NCBI GenBank assembly: GCA_932294295.1
Contig: OW028583.1
Coordinates: 3,483,501 to 3,547,500 of the forward strand
Direction: 5' to 3'
From: Alitta virens
Lineage: Eukaryota; Annelida; Polychaeta; Phyllodocida; Nereididae
DNA length: 64,000 nt
Of this stretch, positions 21,640 to 33,600 are shown in pieces (the stretch's first letter is position 1; each line of letters opens with the position of its first letter). The notes below the pieces were generated by a model. That model made no database searches. It saw only the letters and a program-made list of their open reading frames with translations, and was not told where the DNA came from. Both the position numbers and the translations under genes were made by a program.

Positions 21640-23540
21640 TATTGTTTAACGCCTCATCCGCACCTGATTGGGCTATGTAGAGGCTCTCTAGGTTAAAATT
21701 AATTATCTATATTTGGTAGTAGAAACCAGAAGCATGTAAAAAAAAATCAATAATTGTCTGAGTTGGATATCTTGCAAAGAGATGTTATACGGTTGCTTGA
21801 AACAAAGGTCTTCTTACGCGCTGTAAGTGGATGCATTCTAATAAAATATGTTTGATTGTAAGGGGGCACTGACAACTCTGGCATACTGGTGCCGGTTCAT
21901 TGATGAGAATATGCAAATGCGTAAGTCTTGAATGTCCTATAAGGCATCTGTGATATATTCCTTGATCTTTGCGAGTATTGAACCTGCTTGGTATTTTATT
22001 TTGAACGCAAGGTAAAACTGAATGTTATTACATTCATTCCATAGTCTTTGCCAGCAAGAAATGATGAAAGATTTTATAGTCATTTTAAAACCAGTGTATG
22101 GGAATAGTGTAATTAGTTATCTCTTTTGTAAGACCCTTTTTTGCTGCTAAGGTCTGCTTTTTCATTCCCTTGAATGCCCGCATGTCCAGGAATCCAACAA
22201 AATACAATATCTTTGTATTCGTGAAGATGGAAATACTTAATAAGAACATCTAAGATCTCAGGGTTATCAAGTTGCTTATTTTGAATTGCTTGGAGAGTAG
22301 ATTTGGAATCAGAACAGATAACATAACAATTTATTCTTCTATGATCTTTAAGGCTAGGTTAATTGTTAACTATGCAGTGTATACTTAGCAGTTATCTGGA
22401 AGGCGGCAATGCAGTAATAATGGTATTATACGAGGTGACTGTACAGGCTACTCGACTTTCAATTTTTGAGCCATCTGTGTATACAAACTTGAACAATTTG
22501 TATTTAAACCTTATATAGTATAAAATTGGTTTTGATAGTCTACAGGATTGGTTTCACTTTTCTTAAGTTCTGCCAAATCCAGTATAACTTTGGGAACTGG
22601 GAGAATCCATGGTGGAATTGGTTGGACTTCTGTCTCGGCAATGATTTTAGTATCGATTTTTGCAGCATCAAGATAGAGTTTCATCCTTAATCCCAGTGGT
22701 CGAATGGCTTTTGGATGAGATTCATAATGATGCATGTACTTTGGATGAAATACTACATCATATGTTGGATTTGTTGATGCTACTTTAGTATGTATTGCAG
22801 GGACAACTTGATACATAGTGAAAGCGGGGTTCCCCCGACAGCACATACAAGCTCTCCACAGGAGATGTACGAAATGCTCTTAAGCTTAATCGCAACCCCT
22901 GATGATGAACAGTGTTCAGGGGTTTTAGATAAGATGGTCTGGCAGAGCCATATACCGCACAACCATAATCAAGTAGAGATTGCACGATAGAGACGAAGAA
23001 GCACCAGTGTGTCCCCACCCGAATTATATTTGCTCACTACTGTAAGAAGGTTCATTGATTTCAGGCACTTTGCTTTCAGTGCTGTAACATGCGGAATGAA
23101 AGACAATTTGGATTTAAGAAGTACTCCCAGAAATATCGTTTCATTCACCACCTTTATTTTAGTGTTGTTGATTTTTAGTGATGGATCTGGATGGTATAGT
23201 CATAAGTGACAGAAATGCATACAAACTGTCTTCTGTTTAGAGAACTTTAAGCCATTTTCAAGAACCCATTGGTGAATCCTATTCAAATTCAATTGCAGTT
23301 GTCTTTCTATAGTTGTCATAGGTTTGGAATGAGGAAATCGTCAACAAATAAGGATGACATGAGATTTTCTGAGATGGAATTAACTATACTGTTGATTTTG
23401 ATGTTAAAGAGGGTAGGAGAGAATATACTTCCCTGTGGGACTCCATTCTCCTGAGAGTAGGAGTTTGACATCGTTGATGCCACTCGGAGTTTAAAGAAGC
23501 GATCTTGTAGGAAAGATCCGATGAAATCAATATTTTATGT
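21640..23540 (-). pseudogene. Decayed jockey-like non-LTR retrotransposon (RT and RNase H)
   Basis: On the minus strand, in element order: an RT fragment at about 23456-23330 reads QENGVPQGS ... SPTLFNI ... LFVDDF (the catalytic YADD-type box appears as FVDDF). The RT C-terminus/thumb at 23151-22800 reads FLGVLLKSKLSFIPHVTALK ... LVLLRLYRA ... DYGCAVYGSARPSYLK ... HHQGLRLSLRAFRTSPVESL. An RNase H segment at about 22340-22150 reads DSKSTLQAIQNKQ ... WIPGHAGIQGNEKADL. Frameshifts and stops separate these pieces, and the 5' part (endonuclease, ORF1) is not visible, so it is dead and 5'-truncated. The RT-RNase H order and wording fit the Jockey group; the exact family is inferred. Confidence 0.85.
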
Positions 23541-24400
23541 AGCAACTGTCAATAACCATAACCATCTGTGAGTTTCAGAATGCCCTAATCCAACTGGAAT
23601 GATGGGTACAATGTTTATTAAATACCATTTACATGTTGTAGTCAATAATACAGAGAAAAGTTGATCATACCTATACTATCAAATAAATTTGAGAATATTT
23701 GATATTTTTTTTTTTTGAGTTTGTTTATTTGCACCAAACAAAGTGAATACATTTTGCAAATTATAGTCAACATAATAACAATATAGAACATATCAGATTG
23801 GTGCAAGGGATACACCCGAGTATCATATACTTTCGCCCGATAGGGTGGGTGCTCCCTTTTATAAAAGTTTAATCAAAATGAAAAATAGTTAATAGTTATG
23901 TATGTAACATAGAAGCAAAGAAGAAGAAATACAATTCAATAATATTCAAGTTATCGAATATTTGAATAAAAGTTTATCATACATATGCAATTATTTAGAT
24001 TTAAAATATTTGATATTCAAATTATAGAATATTTGAAAGAAAAAAAATCTAATTACATGTATTGTAATTTGAATTGTCACTCTAAGCCAATCCCGTGTGG
24101 CCAGCCCGCTGGGGCATGAGTTCATCAGACCGACATTGCCCACTTCCATCACTGGCTGTAGTTGTAAATATATTTCTATGAAGAGAATCAAGACTGGTCT
24201 ATTCAGCTTGGTGATTATCAAAAGGTTAAGTCGTTTTTTTGTTTAAACCTTAAGACAACATAGGTAAAGTTTGTTACATTTACATTATTAGGTAGGTGCC
24301 ATCAATGTTTAGTTATCTTTAGTTAGTTATATTAAGTTTAACGGCACAACATTAGACAGCCTTATTGCACAGAGCCCTGTGTTGGCCACTTGGGTTTAAA
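23541..24400. other. Non-coding stretch, no gene seen
   Basis: AT-rich. About 23700-23880 contains TTTTTTTGAGTTTGTTTATT ... GGTGCAAGGGATACACCCGA, which looks like a LINE or SINE 3' end, but I cannot assign it. The 76-residue minus frame at 23991-24221 has no recognisable domain. Confidence 0.45.
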
Positions 24401-24406
24401 GTCTTA

Positions 24407-24446
24407 ACTATCTATCTATCTGTCTATCTATCTATCTATTTATCTG

Positions 24447-24477
<31 letters not shown>

Positions 24478-24479
24478 GT
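24407..24479 (+). repeat. (CTAT)n microsatellite
   Basis: CTATCTATCTGTCTAT repeats follow ACAGCCTTATTGCACAGAGC ... AAGTCTTAA, probably the tail of a retroposon like those at 9349 and 24774. Confidence 0.8.
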
Positions 24480-25715
24480 TACATCAAAACCAAAATATTA
24501 TTGTGGCTGTAGCTATAACAGACTAAAGCCAGTCGCCTTTGCCCACTGCTAGCTTATAGTCGGCTCACACCTACTACCACTGACATTTATCTAATATATC
24601 ATAAATATTATGTACAATATATATGCATCTTTTCAAAAAAAAAAAAATATGCCTAACTCTCAACGTATGCACCAAATGGTGCTGGATGTACTTTTAGATC
24701 AGGCTTTAAGTAGCCAGCTATAGCCAGACAGTTCCGTTTAGTGGCAGGTAGCAATAATACCCTCGACGGTGGCAAGAACTTGCCTTAGGGGCTGCACTTT
24801 CCACATCTATCTATCTATCTACAGAAAAAGTTGTCTAGCTTTGTCTAGGTTCAATTTGGCAGGCCGTTTTTAATTCAACTAACTGTATGTGGATTGTGCA
24901 TGGCCTGATCATGGTCTTATCATTGCATCACTAAATTATTATTATTATCTGCCTTTTAAAGAATTTGAGACATCTGTCATTCTTTCATCCATTCATTCAT
25001 TCATGCAAATGTTATTATATTTTTTTTAGTGGACAATTAGGTGAAATTTAATGGAAGCAGTAGCATCCCTCACACTGTCCGAGAGGTCTGTGCATGCAGG
25101 CATTCCTCTTCCATCTATGGGGGCCACTTGATAATGACAAAGACCTAAAGTGGTCCCCAGTCCTTTCAAATGTTCATGCATTACTTTTTGTTTACTTTTT
25201 CATGTAATACACGAAAGGACAAAAAAGAGATTCTGATTCACTAACGCTTATATTTGGCCTATTGACAGCGGCTAGACAGCAGAAACACTGGAAGTCACCA
25301 CAGCCAATATAATGTATTATTTTTGTTCTTCTGTTGGTGTGTGAACAATATGTTACACCTGCAACAGCTTTTGAAATTTGCAAATCATAATTCAACTTAT
25401 GTAAATAAAACAAGTACTGACTGGTTTTATTTTGGCCATACATATTGCGTTAAATTTTCCTTCTGTTGAAGTGACGATGACTATACATTTTATTTAACAA
25501 TTAATTGCAGAAAAAACTAATAAAAAGTAACATCAAAGAATAACTTATGGAATTTGAAATGATGGATGATGCGCGCAGTTAATTTTTGAAATTCATAGTT
25601 ATATTTAATGATAAATTGAAGAAATTGATCCCAAATGTACCAATTTTAAACAGTCAGTGAGCATAACAACTATTTCCTTCCTACTTCATCAGGCCAAAAT
25701 GTCTCAAATCCATTG
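24480..25715. other. Non-coding stretch, no gene seen
   Basis: It contains a family-2 SINE tail scrap at 24774-24824 (CTTAGGGGCTGCACTTTCC then CTAT repeats) and an ATTCATTCATTCATGC run near 24990. No exon was recognised. Confidence 0.45.
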
Positions 25716-25825
25716 TCTGTGTCTCAATGCTACTGGGTCTGAAGCTTAGTCAGCTTATAAGGCCAGCTACCAGAGGCAGACGTAATGATGAGATGATAAG
25801 GCAGCTTGGAGTCCACACCATATTA
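25716..25825 (-). mobile_element. SINE-like repeat, family 3 (inverted copy)
   Basis: AATGCTACTGGGTCTGAAGC, CCAGCTACCAGAGGCAGACG and AATGATGAGATGATAAGG are the reverse of blocks in 8550-8680. Confidence 0.6.
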
Positions 25826-26030
25826 CACATTTACCCCATGGGTGGTCTTTTACTTGCCTCAGCATAGACACTGAGTAGGAGGTACCTCCAATGTAACTTC
25901 TCATGGGATCGACATCCAGCTAGGATGAAGCTCGTGAGTGCCTGGGCCGGGGATCGAACCTGGAAACTTCAGTAGTTGGCCAATTTGGAATTGGCGGATG
26001 CCTTAACTGTTATTAGGCCATCCAGCATAT
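25815..26030 (-). mobile_element. tRNA-like SINE, family 2 (inverted, tail-less copy)
   Basis: TTACACATTTACCCCATGGG, TTACTTGCCTCAGCATAGAC, GACATCCAGCTAGGATGAAG and GGGGATCGAACCTGG match 9349-9640 in reverse order. Confidence 0.7.
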
Positions 26031-26345
26031 GTATGCAATACCTAAATGGCCTGCACAACAGTTCAATATTATGGTTAAAAAAATTGACAAAGTCGGCATA
26101 TAGTATAGGCCCTACTAGGCATAAGGCCAACAGTGGGCCTACATCAGGCCAACTAGAGAGTAAGCTGACGTACACTGGGCAAACCAATGAGCCAAAATTG
26201 GGCAAAATAGATTGTGGGTCAACATTGGGCTGACCAGACAGGGAGCCAAAGGTGAGCCTGGGCCAACCAGATAGTGGATGTGCAAACCGACATTGGGCCA
26301 ATCACTGGGCTAGCTAGAGTGAGTTGACAGCTATGGGCCAAAATT
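26030..26345. repeat. Degenerate GGGCCAA-type tandem repeat
   Basis: The phrase (A/T)TGGGCCAA/GGGCAAACC recurs irregularly, spaced about 25-40 bp, resembling the GGGCCAA repeats at 21.2-21.5 kb. The two frames of 85 and 110 residues here are repeat translations. Confidence 0.5.
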
Positions 26346-26668
26346 GTTATAAGGATGTCAGGATCTAATGTTTATTAAATTCAGTTGTATGAGTCGTATT
26401 TTAATTTAGTGAAAGTCTAGTCAAAAATTTGCCCATCCAATTGCCATGGATAAGCAAGTTTTCTGCCGTTTCAAGCACAGCTTGATGGCTACGACTTATT
26501 ACAGACCTTTCTGAAATTACTAAACAGCTAAAAGACATGTCGGGCCAAATTGTGATCAATTCTATATTATATTTTCAGACATTGCGGCAAGTACCACGAG
26601 GGATTTGTTCAAGATGACTGGGATGACCTAAGGTTTATCACTACATCCAGAAATCATCTGCCATTATC

Positions 26669-27907
26669 ATGGGTTTCCAGGCCTGCCATGGGAAGTCAAG
26701 TCTGCGATATGTCGGTCTCATGGCTGTTGTCGCTATCTTGGTGTTACTCACAAGAGACGTTGTGTTCCTATGCAGATCTGTGATGGTCCAAAATGCTGCA
26801 AAATCCAGCAAGATCGGAGTCGTTCCGCAACATCATTATGGGGTCAAAGTGAATGAGACGATGAGTGACAAGCGTTGGAATGCAAAAGACGTTCCTGCGG
26901 AAATAGTAGATGAGACTCATTTTAATTCGTATTATTCGCACACGAAAACTTTCATAGTGCCTCCTGATCCTATTGATGAATTTGACAATACTGACGGACC
27001 TCCTTTCATTCCACACATTATTCATCAAACATGGGACAGTCGTAGAGTTCCGAGAACATTCGAGAAATGGATACAGAGCTGGATTAAAGTCCACCCTAGT
27101 TGGGAGTTCTGGTTTTGGACTCCGGAAGAAGTTCGACTACTCCTAAAACTCCACTATCCATTGTATCTTGAACAGTATGATGCCCTAAAGTTAGAACTCC
27201 ACCGGGCGAATGCCATGCGCTTTTTCATCATGTACCATTTTGGAGGGATCTATGCCGACTTAGATTTGGAGGCCATCAGGCCTCTCGATCCCTGGACATT
27301 TAAAGTGCATTGCCTTCTTCCGGAAGAGACTTTATCTCATCCATATCTTCTCCATAACAGAGACCGTCCTAATACAATGATCACCCTTCTAGCATGCCGT
27401 CCGGGGCATCCATATTTCAAACTAGCTATAGATCGTCTTCCGACTTATCCCAATTTGACCAATCCAGAAAAACTCTTATTTGTCGATTCGGTGTATTTAG
27501 AATACAATGCCACAAAAACTGCACATGCAGTCCCAGAGAACTATATCACCTTAGGTCATCCAGAATACTTCCTGCCGACTTTCGATATTGGGTGGAAAGC
27601 CAAGTTCCAAAACATGTGCAACAAACGAAAACTCCACGAACGTTCTGCAAACCAATTATACGTGTGTGATAAACTGACTAAAAGTAACTTCGACAACAAA
27701 CCTTTACCGCATTCCTATACTGATCACCACTGGTTCCATGTGGTCATGAAACCTGGCAAATGGAAAGAACAGAATACAGTCCACATAGACTCTCTCATTC
27801 CTTTTAATACAAACATAACAGAACGTCTTCTTCTGGGCAATAGCAAGCAAAAAAAAGCAAAAACTTACAAGGTAGTACCTGGACTACTAAACATTACAAC
27901 CACTTGA
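26669..27907 (+). CDS. GT32-family DXD glycosyltransferase, type II membrane protein
   Basis: 412 residues in one uninterrupted frame. A short cytosolic N-terminus precedes a signal anchor (about residues 14-36), a stem, then the catalytic domain. IIHQTWDSRRVP (117-128) and FGGIYADLDLEAIRPLDP (191-208) are the two diagnostic blocks of the Gly_transf_sug/GT32 fold. D197-L198-D199 is the DXD motif that binds metal and nucleotide sugar. Several N-glycosylation sequons (NET, NLT, NAT, NIT twice) suit a Golgi lumenal protein. The family includes Och1-like mannosyltransferases, inositolphosphoceramide mannosyltransferases and, more distantly, A4GALT; donor and acceptor cannot be told. A splice acceptor (ATATTTTCAG) ends at 26578, and the 26579-26668 leader has an in-frame stop, so the start ATG follows a 5'-UTR intron. 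Confidence 0.9.
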   Translation: MGFQACHGKSSLRYVGLMAVVAILVLLTRDVVFLCRSVMVQNAAKSSKIGVVPQHHYGVKVNETMSDKRWNAKDVPAEIVDETHFNSYYSHTKTFIVPPDPIDEFDNTDGPPFIPHIIHQTWDSRRVPRTFEKWIQSWIKVHPSWEFWFWTPEEVRLLLKLHYPLYLEQYDALKLELHRANAMRFFIMYHFGGIYADLDLEAIRPLDPWTFKVHCLLPEETLSHPYLLHNRDRPNTMITLLACRPGHPYFKLAIDRLPTYPNLTNPEKLLFVDSVYLEYNATKTAHAVPENYITLGHPEYFLPTFDIGWKAKFQNMCNKRKLHERSANQLYVCDKLTKSNFDNKPLPHSYTDHHWFHVVMKPGKWKEQNTVHIDSLIPFNTNITERLLLGNSKQKKAKTYKVVPGLLNITTT

Positions 27908-28009
27908 AATCTGGCACAGAATTCTTCCTTAATTTACTTTATCCAAGTTTGTTTATAATAATTCAACTATTGCCCGACCAAAATAATTATAGCAAATTAC
28001 AAAATATTC

Positions 28010-28230
28010 TGAAATGTATTTGAAAGAATAGTCTGGACCATTATAAGCAAAGATACATTTGAAAGAATAGTCTGGACCATAAGCAAAGATACAAAATGGA
28101 AATAATTACAGTAAATTTATTCGAAAGAATAGTGTGAACCATTATAAGCAAAGTTACAAAATGTTGGAAATAATTACAGGAAATGTTACAGAAATGGGGT
28201 TGAAAGAATAGTCCGGACCAATAAAGCAAT
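28010..28230 (+). repeat. Tandem GAAAGAATAGTCTGGACCA units in the GT32 3' flank
   Basis: GAAAGAATAGT(C/G)(T/C)GGACCA followed by (TTA)TAAGCAAAG recurs at about 28024, 28060, 28121 and 28203, with ATTACAG(T/G)AAAT blocks between. It starts about 110 bp after the stop codon, so it is probably transcribed as 3' UTR. Confidence 0.7.
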
Positions 28231-28343
28231 AATAATAAATCATTAGAAAATGGACTCAACAAAGAAATAGCTTTGAAGAAGTGATCTTTTTTTTCTTCAT
28301 AGAAATCAAAATGGGTTGGGTTTATTTATACAAATTAAATGTT

Positions 28344-28349
28344 AATAAA
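28344..28349 (+). terminator. Candidate polyadenylation signal of the GT32 gene
   Basis: AATAAA about 440 bp after the stop, followed by a T/G-rich stretch (TGTTTTTGCCTTGTTC). Other AATAAA words lie near 28236, so the site used is uncertain. Confidence 0.35.
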
Positions 28350-28639
28350 ATGTTTTTGCCTTGTTCATATTTGTTCTTTTCAATTGAAACTGGCACAATA
28401 TACATAAACTGTCAGGTGAAATTTGCATACATATTGCAATTTTCCTCATAACATCAAGGTAAGTACAGCTATTATCGTTTAAGCATCAACACTTCTATAT
28501 TCCAAAAAGTTTAATAAACCCATCCGATAAAAAGTTTGATAAAGCCACAAATAAGTTTAATAAACCTATCCGATTAAAGTTTGATAAAAGCTACAAGCAA
28601 GAGTGGTAAATCATTAAACAACTTCCACACTTCACTCCA

Positions 28640-28865
28640 CTGCGGTCACAATTACTCTCGCGGGCCCCAGGCCGATGGACTGTGACATTGGGACCCTACT
28701 CTCTGGGTGTCCCACTGGGCGTCCCAATCCCTCCGGGGGGCTGGGGGGGGGGGACCAGGGTCCCTCCAGACATCTCCCTCAGCTTTTCCCCCAGTGGCCA
28801 GCTGGATGGCCCCCCGGACCCCAGGATCGAGCGCAACACCCCTTCTATATAGCTTGTCACTTAAA
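28640..28865. other. Isolated GC-rich island
   Basis: About 225 bp of GC-rich sequence with G/C tracts (GGGGGGCTGGGGGGGGGGG) and CCAGCTGGATGGCC, in otherwise very AT-rich DNA. All three nearby frames are open but Pro/Gly-rich and unconvincing. Origin unknown. Confidence 0.5.
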
Positions 28866-29133
28866 ATGAAGTCATATCCATGTCGACTTCTCAATATACT
28901 GTTTTGGAATTGAGTCTATTAATCTAAAGTAGATATACATACCAAAAATCCTGAAAAGATACATTTGACAGCAGTGTATTAATTTTCATATATATTCAAT
29001 AAAATGTTATTGCATGTTGGTATAATCCGGGGTAAAGGTGTAAATCACATCATTACACCAAATCTAGACCCAACTTATTAGGTAGTGTGGGGTAAACAAG
29101 TCGGGTAATAGCTTTATAACCCCCATTTGTGCT

Positions 29134-29320
29134 GTCTGTGTGATTAGGGCTTTACGTCCTGTATTTCTGCACCTGGTGGGCTAATTAGGACAGGCAGAGA
29201 CCATGGCAATGAGACGAAGGATAAAACAGCCATCCAACTAAGGCTCGACCGGGAATCGAACCCGGGACCCAGCGGTTGGAAGCCCAGAGCGCTACCTCTG
29301 AGCTAGGCCCCGCCCTCCCA
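29134..29320 (-). mobile_element. tRNA-derived SINE, family 1 (copy c)
   Basis: Reverse-strand copy running from GATTAGGGCTTTACGTCC to CTCTGAGCTAGGCCCC. The 10-bp flanks CATTTGTGCT (29124) and CATTTATGCT (29321) form a target duplication with one mismatch. Confidence 0.9.
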
Positions 29321-29330
29321 CATTTATGCT

Positions 29331-30600
29331 AATCAAATTTTCATCTGAGGTTTTGTGACTCTTTCAGGGTTGATGCTTAAAAAATAGCGTAGCAATACTG
29401 TAACCAATGAGGTTCAACCGAGGTGCGGTAATTGCTAATTGAAACCCAAAAAATGTAAACGCACCATGTGGGATACCCGTGCCTTCCATAAAACAAACTT
29501 GGTTTCATATTAACAAGAATATTCTGTTGCAAAATAGAAGATACCTGGTGTTGTGTGTAGAATGCCAGCAGCACTAGGCTTACAATGTAAACACTTTAAT
29601 ATTTAGGGAAATCCTGCCAAAACTGTTTTAACTTGCGCTTTTCGAACAGCTATAAATGACACACCATTAGAATCGCGATACAAAAGCGCAACTTACAAAC
29701 CAAATTTGGTCAAGATCTGACCAGTAGAAGCCGAGAAAAGTTTGATTATAGTACAAATTCAGGCCTTGCAAAATCCCCCTCTCTGCCTAAGCTGCTGCTG
29801 TGTTGACCCATATATTGGTCTAGCAATCCATTCTCTGCCTGTGCTCTGTGCTGCTTACGCTGCTGCTGCGTTGACCTATATATTGTCAAAATTCAGAGCA
29901 TTCGTTCGCTTAAAGATACCGGGTCTGTAATAGAACATAGTATGATAGTTCTATACTTGGTAAAGGCCTAGGCCCAGGTATAAAAATATATGGTTTTTTG
30001 AAATTCACACGCAGTAAAGCCAACATTTTCTGATCCATACAAGTCCAGTCATTTGTCGCATTTTATCCGCACTGATAAATCATGAATACACAACAACAAA
30101 TGGATAACGGTTTATTTTCAAAAAATATCAACCAAATTCTTCAGCTCAGCGTTAAAGAAAAAGTTTAAATTTCATGTTGTTCCTGATTTCACAAAATTCT
30201 GTCAAAAATACATGGCACTAGAAATTTGGGTAGTCGCTGAAACTACCATTATGGATTCTCCTACAGCATGATTCCTCACAAGTCACAATAATAATTCAAT
30301 TGTGAACTCTTTGCGACCTAAATGCAGTGACTATTGACCACTTCACAGAAGTGGGAACACAAATTCTATAGGTACTGTACAAACGTATTTGCCTAGTCCT
30401 AAAAAACACCCACGTATTCTATAAATACTTAATTGCGGCAGTGGTCTCTCAATTACAATATTTTCTCATTTTTCTTTTCTCGTGATCTTTCACAGCTAAC
30501 AGCAATTAAATTAATTCTAATAAATTTTTACATCTTACAATCATTATATTAGCTAATTTAGTTCTTTGATCTAACTCTGTCTCGGAATGGCATATATATT
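29331..30600. other. Non-coding stretch downstream of AK2
   Basis: It lies 3' of AK2 and 3' of the GT32 gene. About 29790-29890 holds a short duplicated GCTGCTG(C/T)GTTGACC-TATAT-TTG motif. No exon was recognised. Confidence 0.45.
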
Positions 30601-30604
30601 GGAA

Positions 30605-33600
30605 TCAATTTTTGCTTAGGAATGCGACTTTATCTTTGGCTTTGGTGGCATCGAATATGGCACAGATTTCCTTGAAACAAACGTCAGGTTTCTGGTCGGC
30701 GTTAATTCTCGTGTGCAGTCCTCGCTTGGTGTAATAATCAACCAGAGGAGAGGTAGACCTGGAAATAAAATTAATATATTTAGTAACCGTATTAGAAAAG
30801 TTAAATAGAATGCAGATGGGATGTGCAGAGCTCTGCCCATAGCAGCTGCTGGGGACACTTTGATCCCAAGTGGGATCGACTTTGCAGCTTTTCCCACCAT
30901 TTTTGGTGGGCTGCATTTAGGGGCAAGAAGCGCTTCTGAAATGCAAGTCAACAACGAGAGCAGGAAATAATGATGATTAAAGCCCAAAAACATTGACAAG
31001 CTGTCTTACGGGTATGTCTACATATACTACGCGACAAAGCGATACACTCCTGCTTACTTCTGTTTTCATCTGGAAATCGAAATGGAGACATCATGGACAT
31101 CATGAACTGAGAACAAAAGCTCTCCCCCTTCCGGGTGGGCAGAGCTAATAAGTGTGGCATTTTAAAACTAGAAACCCAGAAACCAATTTACAAAATCCTT
31201 ATAACTCATTCGCGGCAGTTTTGATTTCACTTTGAACGCAACAACTTTATCTATTCGATTGAATTACAAAAAGACCCATTTACGACAAGCATGCTTGTCA
31301 CGAAAATTCACTTACAATAAGGCTAATGTCTGCAGATTTTTTTGCCTAAACTTTAAACTATATAAGTACGTAACCAAGTAGTGTTCTAACACACAAATTA
31401 CTTTTTGACTCTCCCAAATAGTTCATTACAAGCAGAAAAAAACAGGAATGAACAATAATGTTCCGTCTGCAGTGGGACCTGGCCATCTCAGTTTTTAGGG
31501 ACTATTTTTACAGGGCTAGTAAAAATCTTTATTTTTTATTTTTATGCAATTAGGGCCTGTGTACTCTCTAGCACCAGCGAATTGTAACCCATTTTTCCAG
31601 CATTCCTCTGTTAACTTAATAAATTGTGCTCTAAAAATGGACAGAAGTTTGATTCATTAAACCATGCTTTGAGTTGTAAAAAATCAAGTTTTCAATGGAA
31701 ATAGACTTGTTAAACTTCAAAAAAAGCAAAATATTAATTATTGATATTTTTTTGCCTAGATTTAAATCATGATTTATCAGATCAATGATTTAAATCACTT
31801 GATTTAAATCTGCTTACCCTGCTACTTTAAAATTACTCAGAATGAGATGAGAGAGATTGGCATGACATGGCCTAATCCACAAGGTGGCACACCAGTATAC
31901 AGAGGTGCCCTCTTGTGTTTTTCTGTCATTCTAATCTTCAAAGAGCTTTAAAGTTATTGCATTTTAAGAGATAATAGGATAACTAAACCTGGTGTTGCGT
32001 TACTATCAATATTGGACTATGCCTAGTTGTATATACATGGATGTGTAGATAATCTATTGACAATGTATACCTTTAACTTTTATACCATGTATATATATAT
32101 ATATTTAATATGGGAATAGTGAGTTGAAGTAGACTTAGTACATGTTTTTATCTGTTATTTTTGACAAATGTATCATGTATGATATTACTGTGTCAATAAA
32201 AGCATATATATAATATTAATATTTTGCTTCACTTGACTCCTAATTCATGATCCATACAATATTACATTAAATATCATTTATTAGACAGGATGCACCACTA
32301 ACACGGTCTCAAACAAATGTAGAATTCTCAAGTAAAATAAATTAAATTTTACTAGGTCTCAAATAGATATAGAATTCTCAAGTAAATATAGAATTGGACT
32401 GCGGAATACTTCTCATGGGTCATATGTTTTCCAAGGAATACAAAATACCATGGCACTATTTTGTATTCCACGGAATAAATTATAGCGATATTTTTGATGC
32501 TTCAGAATACTTTATAGCAATTTGCTATTTTGTATTCCACGGAATACATTACAGCGATATTTTTGATGCTTCAGAATACAACGTAGAAATTCACTATTTT
32601 GTATTCCGTGGAATACATTATAGCGATTTGCTATTTTGCATTCCGTGGAATACAAATGACCCATGAGAAGTATTCCACAGTCCAATTCTATATTTACATG
32701 AGAGTTCTATATTTACTTGAGAATTCTATATTTACTTGAGAGTTCTATATTTACTTGAGAATTCTATATTTACATGAGAATTGCATAAATTTATTATTAA
32801 TTTAATTACTATTTATTGTACACTGCTCCATATCTATTTTAATCCATACCTGTGATAAGATTCCAGACGCTTTTTCAAAGCCTCGGCATTGTCATCTGAG
32901 CGCCGTGTCAAGGGCTCCCCAGTAATCTACAATTTAAACAGATAACAGTATATAAAGCATCCAGAAAACTTTTCCATACATCAGATGTTTGATACCAAAG
33001 TCATAAAAATGTACTTTGGACAATCAAAACAATAGTAATTTGCTAAATAATATTTACCGATGTGTCCTAATTGTTTGTCTTATACTTATGTGAAATGAAT
33101 TTACTTTTTAACCAGCTGAGCTTAATACACAGCGAAAAGCAGCTGAATTGTCAAGGGTTTGTGAGAAGTCATACCAAAGGTTAAATTTAATTTCCCAGAC
33201 TTTTTTTTAGGCAAAACTGAATTTCACTTGGTAAATTAATGGAAACAAGGTTGTTAACTTTATAGGTAAATTTCTAAAGAGCTATAAAGCCAAAGCCTTG
33301 TTAACCCTATGTACTGGTTTACAAATAATAACATTCACAGATTTTATTTGTTTTGAATGGCCAAAAACATTTCAAAAAATAAAATAAAAATAAAAAATCC
33401 AGTACAAAACTTAAACAGGTATTCCTAATTTAAGTTTAAGTAAAAAGTTTTCCACCAAGGTCACTCTAACATTCGCCAGTATTTATTGCAGTAATTCAAA
33501 CTTCTTCTTTTTCTTTACAAAGTACCATCTAAAAATTCAGAGAGCTCTCTCATTTCTCAGAACGTTTTAATTGGCAAATCACTTACATCATCTTTCATTG

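Noticed and set aside
28652..28894. 80-residue Pro/Gly/Arg-rich minus frame in the GC island
   Set aside because: Open because of GC content and G-tracts; overlapping + frames are equally open and no splice context fits.
32394..32666. 90-residue frame with an internal repeat ([16 protein letters not shown])
   Set aside because: The protein repeat mirrors the DNA tandem repeat inside an inverted-repeat element, and the frame lies in an AK2 intron.
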